Of a stretch of 10,055 nt of DNA, positions 1-7,645 are shown piece by piece. Source of the DNA: Lentimicrobiaceae bacterium (lineage in GTDB: Bacteria; Bacteroidota; Bacteroidia; Bacteroidales; Lentimicrobiaceae); NCBI GenBank assembly GCA_028697695.1, contig JAQVEI010000044.1, positions 1-10,055 of the forward strand. Direction: 5' to 3'. The position numbers and the translations under genes are program-made. A model generated the notes under the pieces. It was not told where the DNA came from. It ran no database searches and was given only the letters and a program-made list of their open reading frames with translations. The first letter of the stretch is position 1, and every line of letters starts with the position of its first letter.

Positions 1-2539
1 ATTGAATTACCCAGTAATCACCCATGTTTTGATAATGAACCATACTTCCGGCGCCAGCACCGTGAAGGTCATCCCAACACCATGCAATAACATCATTTGG
101 AGTTGATGTATTTGGAATGTTCTGGTTGCTAAAAGCACTTGATGTACCAAAAGTAAGATATCCATTGGAGCTTACGCTGATGGTTGCATAGGTGTTTTCA
201 TAAAACGGGAAGTTAAATCCAAGCGGGAAAGGACCAACAACGTTGTCGTCAGTTAATCCGGTTACAAGCGTACCGGTGGCTGAGATGTCGTTCCATACGT
301 AGGCCGGGCCGCCTGTTTCATCGCTATCCATCCAGAAATAACCAAACTGATCGGGGCCACCTGCACCACGAAGGTTGCGGTTACCCTGTCCATCGGTTGG
401 GTCGGCTTCGCCTTTGGCTACCAGTACATGTTCAACATTTGAACGTACGTTGGGTGTAAACCCGGGTGAGTTTACAAGTTGACGAGCTGCATATTCGGGG
501 AATGAATAGGAGAGGGTACCTTCACCGGTATTTGAAATACGGAAAATAACAGGTTCGCTGCTATTTGGGTACTGCTCATTGTAGAGTGACGTTGGGTTCA
601 ACACCAAAGTAGGATTAGCCCACTCAATGGTAACCGGGCCTGCAGGAGCAGAGTTGCCTTCGTTAAAGGCAGCCTGAACAGTATAGCTATATACTCCGTA
701 AACAGGCAGAGTATTCGTATAGGTGGTGTTGGTGGTTGTACCTACCTGAACGCCATTGCGTTTAATGATAAAGTACTGGAATGATCCCGAAGGTGTGAAA
801 TTCCAACTCAGTGCCACGGTACCTGTAATAGGATTGCTTAACACTGCAGTAAGATCGGTCGGAGCGCTCAATGGCGTACCCGATACGGTCATGCTTACAG
901 GAATAACTATGGTTCCAACGTTGGGGCTGGAGGTAAAGGTAATTTCAGCAGTTTTTACCGCACCGGATGAAAGTCCTGAGGCATTAAATTCCACAGGAAG
1001 ATCATAGTTTGAATAAGCAGGAACTACACCGGTAGTTGAACCAAGGCTCAACCAGGTGTTAGGTCCAGGTGAAGTGTAATTAATGCTGGCAGTCCAGGTC
1101 AGTTGACCATCTCCATTGTTGAGCACATTCATTGCACCATTTAACATTTCATTGGGATTCACTGAAACATTGTATGGATTAGGGGTAACGGCCATTGAAG
1201 GACGCCTCATCTCAACGTTTACATAGGTGGTGGTTGCCGGGGCAACTTCTATCTCCATCACAGTGGTGTTATATCCTGCCAAAGTAGCCGTTAAGGTATA
1301 GGGGCTGGCGGTTACCAGTGCAATTTCGTAAGCACCGTCAGGTCCGGAAACGGTAGAATAAGTACTTACTCCATTGGTGATAGAAACGTTAACACCTGCC
1401 AGGGGAATTCCAAAACCGTTGGTGGTGAATCCCTGAAGGGTACCTACACCAAGAGTGGTGGTGAAACTATAAGTTGCATTGCCCGTGGCCTGTCCTACTG
1501 CGTTGTAAGGAACGATGGTCCAGAAATATTGAGTACCCACGGATAATGGACCGGGAGCAGTATAGCTCAAAACATTACCTACATCTACGCCATTGGCGAC
1601 ATTCGTAGGAGGATTGTCAGTACCCATATATACCCGGTATCCGGTAGGAGCACCGCCGCCTGTTGTATTGGGGGTCCAGTTGAGGGTTGTGTTGGTTGGC
1701 ATACCAGCAGCACCGTTAGCAGGAGACACATAATTGGCAGCCAAAGGAAGCATAGCGCCAAAAGTCCAGGTTAAACCTGATGCAGGAACCAACACATCGC
1801 TGTAGGTCATGGTAGCACCATTGGTAGAACCGGCGATGGTAGTATACCATCCGGTTGTGGAGGTACGATTCAGAAACTCTGTGCCATTGGTACCGCCTAA
1901 TCCAACCTGTGCAGTACCGGAAGAAGCGTTTCCAACAACATTTCCAAAAACGATATCCACCATATTGGTGGTTTCATTCAAACGAATCTGGAAATTGAGA
2001 AATTCATCCGTGTAGGAAGAACCATAACGTTTGTAATCTTTCCATTGTATAACACAAACCCGGTTGGGTGCAGTTCCAATGGTTTCATAACGAATTTCAC
2101 CCCCTGTGCGTGACTGTAAATCGCGGGCAAAACCGGCGATACGGTTACGCAACAGCGGATTGGAGTATGTAGTGGTGGATGTCAGTGGATTGTACGAACT
2201 CGTTGAGCTGATATCTACTGCAGGAGTAGAAGAGCTCTGTCCCAGTGATATCCATCCATTGGTATTCACCGCGAAGCGATCGAATGTTGCGCCATTGAAT
2301 ACAAAATTAAATCCAATTGGCAGACCAATACCCGTAGCAGTTGAACTACCAGTGGGATCGGACGGGTCTACATAACGCTGGTCATCAGAGGTAGCAGTCC
2401 CAAGCATGGTACCTCCGGTTATTGCTGTATAGGTGCCATTACTAGCCGTAAATCCATACGAAACAAACTGAGCATACGTGTTACCGATCATCATCACTGC
2501 CACAATCAGAAGCGTGAGTAATTTTCTCATTTTGATCAT
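1..2539 (-). CDS. Large modular secreted surface protein, N-terminal part (runs off left edge)
   Basis: Open from ATG at 2539 to the left edge, giving 846 visible residues and no stop. A second in-frame ATG lies at 2530; both give a good signal peptide, and I prefer 2539 because an A-rich stretch directly precedes it. Signal peptide is residues 1-23, cleaved after TYA before Q24. Modules, approximate: 70-260 a beta-sandwich with GLPIGFNFVFNG...NTNGWISLG; 265-362 fibronectin type III-like; 365-443 carboxypeptidase-regulatory-like (PLAGVNVSI, GPDGAYEI); 447-553 BACON/Hydin-like Ig domain (NNGDGQLTWT); 556-638 second FN3; 641-690 a second Ig-like module (NTGEGTLSYS); 725-846 a second copy of the first sandwich type (GPFPLGFNFPFYEN...SSNGYLTFG). 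This architecture is common in T9SS-exported adhesins and peptidases of Bacteroidota. No catalytic domain or T9SS tail is visible, because the C-terminus lies outside the window. It may be controlled by the ECF-type element at 2924-2952. Coding is certain; function is unknown. Confidence 0.93.
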   Translation of the reverse strand, partial: MIKMRKLLTLLIVAVMMIGNTYAQFVSYGFTASNGTYTAITGGTMLGTATSDDQRYVDPSDPTGSSTATGIGLPIGFNFVFNGATFDRFAVNTNGWISLGQSSSTPAVDISSTSSYNPLTSTTTYSNPLLRNRIAGFARDLQSRTGGEIRYETIGTAPNRVCVIQWKDYKRYGSSYTDEFLNFQIRLNETTNMVDIVFGNVVGNASSGTAQVGLGGTNGTEFLNRTSTTGWYTTIAGSTNGATMTYSDVLVPASGLTWTFGAMLPLAANYVSPANGAAGMPTNTTLNWTPNTTGGGAPTGYRVYMGTDNPPTNVANGVDVGNVLSYTAPGPLSVGTQYFWTIVPYNAVGQATGNATYSFTTTLGVGTLQGFTTNGFGIPLAGVNVSITNGVSTYSTVSGPDGAYEIALVTASPYTLTATLAGYNTTVMEIEVAPATTTYVNVEMRRPSMAVTPNPYNVSVNPNEMLNGAMNVLNNGDGQLTWTASINYTSPGPNTWLSLGSTTGVVPAYSNYDLPVEFNASGLSSGAVKTAEITFTSSPNVGTIVIPVSMTVSGTPLSAPTDLTAVLSNPITGTVALSWNFTPSGSFQYFIIKRNGVQVGTTTNTTYTNTLPVYGVYSYTVQAAFNEGNSAPAGPVTIEWANPTLVLNPTSLYNEQYPNSSEPVIFRISNTGEGTLSYSFPEYAARQLVNSPGFTPNVRSNVEHVLVAKGEADPTDGQGNRNLRGAGGPDQFGYFWMDSDETGGPAYVWNDISATGTLVTGLTDDNVVGPFPLGFNFPFYENTYATISVSSNGYLTFGTSSAFSNQNIPNTSTPNDVIAWCWDDLHGAGAGSMVHYQNMGDYWVIQ

Positions 2540-2600
2540 TTTTTGTTTTTAATTATTATTTATTGATTTTTTCCCAATCAAAGGGATGTTATTCTTGAAA

Positions 2601-2608
2601 CAAACTTA
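2601..2608 (-). promoter_or_regulatory. Possible housekeeping -7 box (TAAGTTTG) upstream of the left surface-protein gene
   Basis: The minus strand reads TAAGTTTG, matching the TAnnTTTG -7 consensus of the Bacteroidota primary sigma factor, about 60 bases before the start codon. No TTG or TTTG is seen about 19-21 bases upstream, so this may be chance. If real it would be an alternative to the ECF-type element farther upstream. Confidence 0.25.
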
Positions 2609-2899
2609 TAGGATATATTGCCGTGGACCTCCTTTCTATACTTAAATGCTGTTAATAATGGGTTTAATATTTGGTATATTTTAGAATAGCTGCAAAGATG
2701 AAAGGTAGATGATATAGTAATACTTTTAGAAAAAATAAAAGAGCTCCGCGACCATAGTAGAGCAGAACTGTTAAATAGCTTATAATGACGGATTAGAATC
2801 CTCAAGTTTCAGTGTTATTAAAGATGTAAACAATCATAAACAATAACTTTTTGTCTTTGAAAATAAATAACCTGCAATAAGTTGACAATGATTAATGGT

Positions 2900-2909
2900 T
2901 CGTGCACGA
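2900..2909. repeat. 10-base perfect palindrome TCGTGCACGA
   Basis: A G+C-rich perfect palindrome inside an AT-rich gap. It begins about 14 bases downstream of the GTCATA block of the 29-base element, so it would overlap the first ~20 transcribed bases if that element is a promoter. It could be a small operator; chance is also possible. Confidence 0.3.
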
Positions 2910-2923
2910 GATTTTGACTTCCG

Positions 2924-2952
2924 TATGACAATTAAAACAGGTTTTACCCCTA
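2924..2952 (-). promoter_or_regulatory. Putative ECF sigma-dependent promoter, copy 2, upstream of the left surface-protein gene
   Basis: The minus strand reads TAGGGGTAAAACCT, then G, then TTTTAATTGTCATA. The copy in front of fecR (8716-8688) is identical except that the central base is C. The blocks GGGGTA and GTCATA are 15 bases apart, the geometry usual for ECF sigma promoters, and a GTC-type -10 is typical of that class. It points leftward toward the gene starting at 2539, 385 bases away. That it is recognised by the ECF factor encoded at 9313-8732 is inferred from the shared element only. Confidence 0.6.
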
Positions 2953-3105
2953 CTTATAGTAAAAAAAATATCGGTGTGATAAAGTATAAATAAATGATCA
3001 TCAGGTTCATCAAATATCATTCATTATCCCTGTCAATAAATGAGAGCAATAAACACATAAACCGCTAAAAAGTTGAAAGATTTATTTGAAAAGACAGGCA
3101 TGTTT

Positions 3106-6100
3106 TTATGAATTACGGTTCAAAATAAATTTAAATGTGTAAGTCGTTCCGGATGGGTATCGAAGCATGCCATAATAAAGCCCCGGATTCAGCTTACTTA
3201 AATTAATTTTAGCCTGTCCTTCAACGGGATTGGAGCTTAAACTTTGCGTGTGCATCAGTTTTCCGGAAGCAGAATAGATAAACAAATCCGGTGGCGTATC
3301 AGACTCCTCTGCGGCCGGATTTATCCACAACCATTCGTTGGCCGGATTTGGATATATAGTTATTTCATTCACCTGTTCACCTGGTTCAGGAACCTGAATG
3401 GCAATCGACTTTTCCTGTATGGATAACGAGATATTTTCCGCATGGGGATGAGCCGGTGATAGTGTAATCAGCGGGGAAACACTGTGCGTGTAACCGGCCT
3501 TTTCGCCCAGCAAACGATAACTGCCAAAGGGCAATCCACTAAATGAAAAAGATCCATCTGCTCCACTCAATGTCCAGGCCAGCACATGGGTTAGCCCGGG
3601 ATTCATCAATAAAATGGTATGATTTGCCGCGGCACTACCATATGTTACATTCCTAAATCCGTGTGAACGAGCCGGGAACCAGGGACTATTGTAGATTGTA
3701 TCGCAAATTTTTTGATTGCCAGAATACAAAAACTCACCCTCAATACTTGCTTCACCCAGTGGCAGGGATTGATTCAACGAATTTAAAAAAATATCAATAT
3801 CGTATATGTCGGCATGACAGGGCACAAGGTAGGCCTGATGCCAGAAGTTTTTCTCAGCATAATAGGTAGGCAGCGTCTCTTTCATCACAGGATCAGGAAC
3901 CGCATAAATATAGTATTCACCTTCCAGCAGTCCGGTAAACAGGAATTCGCCGGAAGCATTTGAAGCGGACATGGTAACTGCCCTTGAACTCTCCGGATTA
4001 CTATTTAGCGCCAGTACCGGAACATTGGCAGCAGGCATATTTCCAATATGTATCCTGCCACTTAGATCATAGGAAGGTATAAACAAGAGTGTAAATGATT
4101 GAACCATATCATTACACTGAGAGCTTAGTGATAAAGTGAGTGTTGCTTTTCCATTCGCTATATCCCCTTCGCCTGGATGGTAATAGGTATGCAATAGCGC
4201 ACCATCATCAAAGTAACCATCTCCTGAAGTAGTCCACAAAAGCGTGGTAAAATTTTCAGCCTGTGCATGCAGTGTGCTGAATATTTCAGCAATGGATAAA
4301 GTGGTATCGTTTCCTGCAAATAGTATGGGTTGTCCAACAATCTTTAATAGCAAAGTATCCGACAAACGGCCGCTTTCATTTAATTGACTGATATGCAATA
4401 ACACCTTTCCCGATTCGATATCAACAGGGCCTGGCACATACCAGGTTATCAATTGATCTGGAGCAGCGAAAGTACCATCCCCATCAGAAAACCAACTTAT
4501 CTGGGCATCATCCGGGGCATTCGCTTCGAGGGTATAATAGTATTGGTCTTCGCAAATTTCACTGTTCCCGCCGGCATACGGCCCGGCAATGGCCAGGGCA
4601 AAGGCACTCTCGTGACCCAAATACTGATCTGACTTGCCGGTAGCATCTGTATCATAGGCAGTTATAGCGATGGTGTCGGAAAGTAATACCCCGTGAAGTA
4701 CAAAAAAGGTATTCATCCCAACATCTGTATGATGCAGAAATCCGCTTCGCGGTCCATTGCCGTAATAAATCTTATACCCGGCAAGATCACTTTCCGGATT
4801 TGCAGCCCATGAAACCAACAGACTATCGCCCGCCTGTCTTTTAATCACATTTCGGGGAGCGGAAATTGGCGCATCCGGGTATGGATAAGTAGATAATGGT
4901 TTATAATGAACCTTACCCAAAGTATCTTCGTCGTAATAATCATAAATGAGAGAATCAACCCGGAGGGTGTCATGTGTAAACCAAAAATTATAGAAGGCAA
5001 GCACATCCTTGGGTTGCCGGTTTACAAAAACTGCAGTATCTCTGCTGCTTTGAATGGTATTATACGTAATCTCACGCTGAGGCCCCGATTGCAACAATAT
5101 GGCTTCAGCCTCATTGCCCTCGATGCAGTTATATTGAATCTTATTTAATTCGGACAACCTTTCACCGGTTTTCAGCACACATAAGCCGGCATAATTCCCG
5201 CTTAAATTATTGCGAAGCAAAAGATTATCGTTGCTACCATCGGTTATTTTAATTCCCCAGGTTTGTGAATTGCCAATATTGTTGCCTGACACCTCATTGT
5301 TTGAAGCACGGCTCATCAACAAACCTACTACATTGTAATTAATCTCGTTACCTCGCAGTGTATCAGCATCCTGTGAAAGTTTAATCCCTATATCGTTAAA
5401 ACGGACGATGTTGTTTTCAAGGGTGTTGTAACCTTTATCCTGGGTGCCTCCATTACCGACGTGCAACCCTATATTGTTATGATTCACCGTATTACCACGT
5501 ATAATGTTGTACTGTAGACTGCTTTGCCCCAGGCTGAGAAAAAGAGCGATATTTCGATTGTAGCTGATGTTGTTGTTTAAAATTTTATTGTGACGGCTGT
5601 TGCTGTTTGAAGGAAAAAAGATGCCAATATCGCATTGACTTATGTTACACTGCTGAACGAGATTATTGCTGGAATTCCGGAGATACAGGCCGTAGCTGCA
5701 TTCAAAAATAGTTGATTGCTGCATATGTACTGAAGCTTCCGACTGAATAAACAAGCCGTAACTATTGTTTATCAATTGAACATCTTCTATAAAAATCGCT
5801 GAGCTGTCAGTCACCAATAAGCCTGTGGTGGCTCTGTTTAAAATCACATGGCGAAGTATATTTCCTGATATAAAGTTACCCTGCTCATCCCACATAGAAT
5901 GGGCATCATTAAACTGTACTCCGTTCCACCGGTTCTCCTCTCCCTGAGAATTAAGTGATGTAAAACGGATGGGTTGGTCAGCATTTCCGTCAGCAACAAG
6001 GGTTCCCTTATTTATTACCAGAGAAGAGCCAATCATAAAACGCAGTTCGGTGCCCGGCTCAATGGTGAGTTGAATACCTTCGGGAACAATAACCGGTTCA

Positions 6101-6249
6101 GTTACAATATATGGATTGAATGCCGGAGAATATGTGGTGTTTTCCCACAATGAACCACCTATATATTGCTGAGCAGCAGCAGTATGCGAAAAAAGCACCC
6201 CTGTTAACAACATCACAAGCAAAGCAGGTATGTAAAACCTTACAGGCAT
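3106..6249 (-). CDS. T9SS-secreted right-handed beta-helix / FN3 / PKD-like / carboxypeptidase-regulatory-like surface protein
   Basis: 1047 residues from ATG at 6249. Signal peptide 1-26 (TAAA, then QQ). Residues about 50-410 form a NosD-like right-handed parallel beta-helix, with many Asn-rich coils such as ENNIVRFNDIGIKL and NEINYNVVGLLM. Residues 463-547 are FN3-like (SAPRNVI, LLVSWAANPESDLAGYKIYYG). Two tandem PKD-like modules follow at 553-637 and 640-724, sharing the pattern W...GDG.F/Y...T.Y.PG..DI..GK. Carboxypeptidase-regulatory-like folds lie at 728-800 and about 830-945. The end is a type A T9SS sorting domain at 961-1047 (ITIYPNPANEWLWI, then KINLSKLNPGLYYGML). The protein should therefore cross the outer membrane through T9SS and be released or anchored at the surface. 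Beta-helices of this kind often bind or cleave polysaccharide, but I see no clear catalytic motif, so the role is unknown. It follows the STN-barrel gene by 84 bases and has its own -7 box, so co-transcription is optional. Confidence 0.93.
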   Translation of the reverse strand: MPVRFYIPALLVMLLTGVLFSHTAAAQQYIGGSLWENTTYSPAFNPYIVTEPVIVPEGIQLTIEPGTELRFMIGSSLVINKGTLVADGNADQPIRFTSLNSQGEENRWNGVQFNDAHSMWDEQGNFISGNILRHVILNRATTGLLVTDSSAIFIEDVQLINNSYGLFIQSEASVHMQQSTIFECSYGLYLRNSSNNLVQQCNISQCDIGIFFPSNSNSRHNKILNNNISYNRNIALFLSLGQSSLQYNIIRGNTVNHNNIGLHVGNGGTQDKGYNTLENNIVRFNDIGIKLSQDADTLRGNEINYNVVGLLMSRASNNEVSGNNIGNSQTWGIKITDGSNDNLLLRNNLSGNYAGLCVLKTGERLSELNKIQYNCIEGNEAEAILLQSGPQREITYNTIQSSRDTAVFVNRQPKDVLAFYNFWFTHDTLRVDSLIYDYYDEDTLGKVHYKPLSTYPYPDAPISAPRNVIKRQAGDSLLVSWAANPESDLAGYKIYYGNGPRSGFLHHTDVGMNTFFVLHGVLLSDTIAITAYDTDATGKSDQYLGHESAFALAIAGPYAGGNSEICEDQYYYTLEANAPDDAQISWFSDGDGTFAAPDQLITWYVPGPVDIESGKVLLHISQLNESGRLSDTLLLKIVGQPILFAGNDTTLSIAEIFSTLHAQAENFTTLLWTTSGDGYFDDGALLHTYYHPGEGDIANGKATLTLSLSSQCNDMVQSFTLLFIPSYDLSGRIHIGNMPAANVPVLALNSNPESSRAVTMSASNASGEFLFTGLLEGEYYIYAVPDPVMKETLPTYYAEKNFWHQAYLVPCHADIYDIDIFLNSLNQSLPLGEASIEGEFLYSGNQKICDTIYNSPWFPARSHGFRNVTYGSAAANHTILLMNPGLTHVLAWTLSGADGSFSFSGLPFGSYRLLGEKAGYTHSVSPLITLSPAHPHAENISLSIQEKSIAIQVPEPGEQVNEITIYPNPANEWLWINPAAEESDTPPDLFIYSASGKLMHTQSLSSNPVEGQAKINLSKLNPGLYYGMLRYPSGTTYTFKFILNRNS

Positions 6250-6293
6250 TTGATTTTTTGTTCCGGTTAAATGATTAATCTATAATCTAAGAA

Positions 6294-6301
6294 CAAAAGT
6301 A
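6294..6301 (-). promoter_or_regulatory. Likely -7 box (TACTTTTG) of the beta-helix gene
   Basis: The minus strand reads TACTTTTG, fitting the Bacteroidota TAnnTTTG consensus, 44 bases before the ATG at 6249. A 12-base AT palindrome TTAAAATTTTAA (6303-6314) sits just upstream where the spacer would be. No clear TTG -33 element is seen at the usual distance, so strength is uncertain. Confidence 0.5.
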
Positions 6302-6333
6302 ATTAAAATTTTAAAGTTCTCTGCATTTTGCCA

Positions 6334-7605
6334 TTATAGCCGAATCATTAAAGAGACATCGGCACCCAATGCAGCGGGATAGGTTTTAATTTCAAAATCT
6401 TTATACACGGATTGCAAGGCATACCGATAATACATACCAGCAGAAAATATAATTTTTGAGGAAACAGGCAAAGTTATTCCTCCACCCAACAGGGCTGACA
6501 TTAAAAGCGGCCTGGTTTTTAAAGATTTTAGATCAGTAACCCTATGTGTATCTGCCGATAAATAGTAACCGGTTTTTCCAACCGATACGCCGGCAATTAA
6601 GCCTCCCTTAAAATAAATAAGGTTGCGCCCCAGCGGGACGTTGTACTGAAATACGATGGGAAAATCAAGATACCGGTATTTTACAAGAGTATTGTAACGG
6701 TATTGTTGCACATCTAAGGGTTGATAGGACGAATCTATAAGATAAAACCAGGTCGTATCATTATCTATCAGCGTATAGTAAGCGTCGAGCGTATCCTTCA
6801 GATAAAAACCACCGGTGGATGTACTAAAATTGTAATTAAACCGGTAAGCCAGTTGAACCATTTCTACCCCGGTAATAAAACTCAACCGTTGGTAATTTAG
6901 TTGGAGTGTAAGTCCGGCTGCCCCCGAAAAAGCAAACCCTGAATCGGCATCCCGGTATGTATTGAGCAATTCCTTGTACTGCTCTTCACCTGAAAAGTTG
7001 CGGTATGAGAGCAATCCTGAAAACTTAAACCCTGCGTCAAAAGTCGTTTGTGGCTTCAGGCGGGCATACATGGGTGGGTTGTTCCTGAAAATATCCTTGC
7101 TCCCGATCTTTGGTTCGGGTTGTTTCTCTACCAGATAGACTGTATCAGTTTTGGACTGAATCTCAATTTTGACAACAGTATCCGTAACGCGTTGTTCTTT
7201 AATGAGATAAACAGTATCAGGCTGTTTGGATGAAGCATCTACAGGCTGGACTTTTTCTCCGATTGGGGTAACTTTTTCAGTTTTTTTATAAATAACAACC
7301 TGACTTCCTTTTCGCCTGAAATCAAAAATATCTTCATCAAAAAGCTGTTGCATAATTTCGTCCAGCGTTTTACCGGTAATTCTAAGGGTTATTTTGCGGT
7401 TAACCCCAACCTGATCGGGGTTATACGAAAAAGTAACACCGGCCATACGCGAGAGTTGCTCGAGTACTACAACAAGAGGCTGGTCAGAAACTATAAGGTT
7501 GTATTTTTCTCCGGAGGAGGTGGTTTGTGCACGGGCAGGTTCAATACCCATCACGGACAACAGAAAAACAGACAAAAAAAGAATGTGTTTGGCAGAAGTT
7601 GTCAT
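6334..7605 (-). CDS. STN-domain / outer-membrane beta-barrel fusion, probable surface-signalling sensor
   Basis: I place the start at ATG 7605 (423 residues). The frame opens farther upstream at 7680, inside fecR, but only the 7605 start puts a signal peptide at the N-terminus (MTTSAKHILFLSVFLLSV, cleavage after ARA at residue 26). Residues 33-107 are an STN (secretin/TonB short N-terminal) domain, with LVVVLEQLSRMAGVTFSYNP and ITGKTLDEIMQQLF. Residues 108-187 are a periplasmic linker with three DTV repeats at exact 12-residue spacing (D130, D142, D154). Residues 188-423 alternate in the manner of a small PorT-like or OMP_b-brl outer-membrane barrel (GFKFSGLLSYRNF, RLSFITGVEMVQLAYRF, YRYLDFPIVFQYNVPL, KIIFSAGMYYRYAL) and end in LMIRL. 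There is no plug domain or 22-strand TonB receptor barrel. In sigma/FecR systems the STN domain of the receptor contacts FecR, so this protein is a reasonable sensor. It lies 40 bases after fecR, likely in one operon. Confidence 0.85.
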   Translation of the reverse strand: MTTSAKHILFLSVFLLSVMGIEPARAQTTSSGEKYNLIVSDQPLVVVLEQLSRMAGVTFSYNPDQVGVNRKITLRITGKTLDEIMQQLFDEDIFDFRRKGSQVVIYKKTEKVTPIGEKVQPVDASSKQPDTVYLIKEQRVTDTVVKIEIQSKTDTVYLVEKQPEPKIGSKDIFRNNPPMYARLKPQTTFDAGFKFSGLLSYRNFSGEEQYKELLNTYRDADSGFAFSGAAGLTLQLNYQRLSFITGVEMVQLAYRFNYNFSTSTGGFYLKDTLDAYYTLIDNDTTWFYLIDSSYQPLDVQQYRYNTLVKYRYLDFPIVFQYNVPLGRNLIYFKGGLIAGVSVGKTGYYLSADTHRVTDLKSLKTRPLLMSALLGGGITLPVSSKIIFSAGMYYRYALQSVYKDFEIKTYPAALGADVSLMIRL

Positions 7606-7645
7606 CTTTGTATATTCACCAGCCGGTTTCTGGCGAAATGATGAC

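Larger units (their letters stand above)
2540..3105. other. 566-base AT-rich intergenic region with regulatory elements
   Basis: No convincing gene. The only sizeable minus-strand frame (2805-2578, 75 codons) starts with TTG, has no family resemblance and looks like chance in AT-rich DNA. The region holds the 29-base element shared with the fecR upstream region (2924-2952), a 10-base perfect palindrome (2900-2909), and a TAAGTTTG box on the minus strand (2608-2601) that fits the Bacteroidota -7 consensus but has no recognisable -33 partner. If the 29-base element is the promoter of the left-hand gene, the mRNA leader would be about 380 bases. I see no strong terminator hairpin after the beta-helix gene stop at 3106. 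Confidence 0.7.

Noticed and set aside
756..2375. Plus-strand frames of 68-89 codons opposite the left-edge gene
   Set aside because: They lie antisense to a continuous 846-codon frame with signal peptide and recognisable domains; shadows of real coding.
2578..2805. 75-codon minus-strand frame in the intergenic gap
   Set aside because: TTG start, no recognisable domain, low-complexity AT-rich codons; most likely chance.
2882..2910. Plus-strand TTGACAATGATTAATGG resembling an E. coli tac-like -35 region
   Set aside because: Bacteroidota housekeeping promoters do not use the TTGACA/TATAAT consensus and there is no plus-strand gene downstream.
3091..3105. Short inverted ACA...TGT around the end of the beta-helix gene as a terminator
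   Set aside because: Stem of only three base pairs; cannot support a terminator.
6303..6314. TTAAAATTTTAA palindrome as a terminator of the STN-barrel gene
   Set aside because: Pure AT stem with no loop and no following T tract on the transcript; lies in the probable promoter spacer of the next gene.
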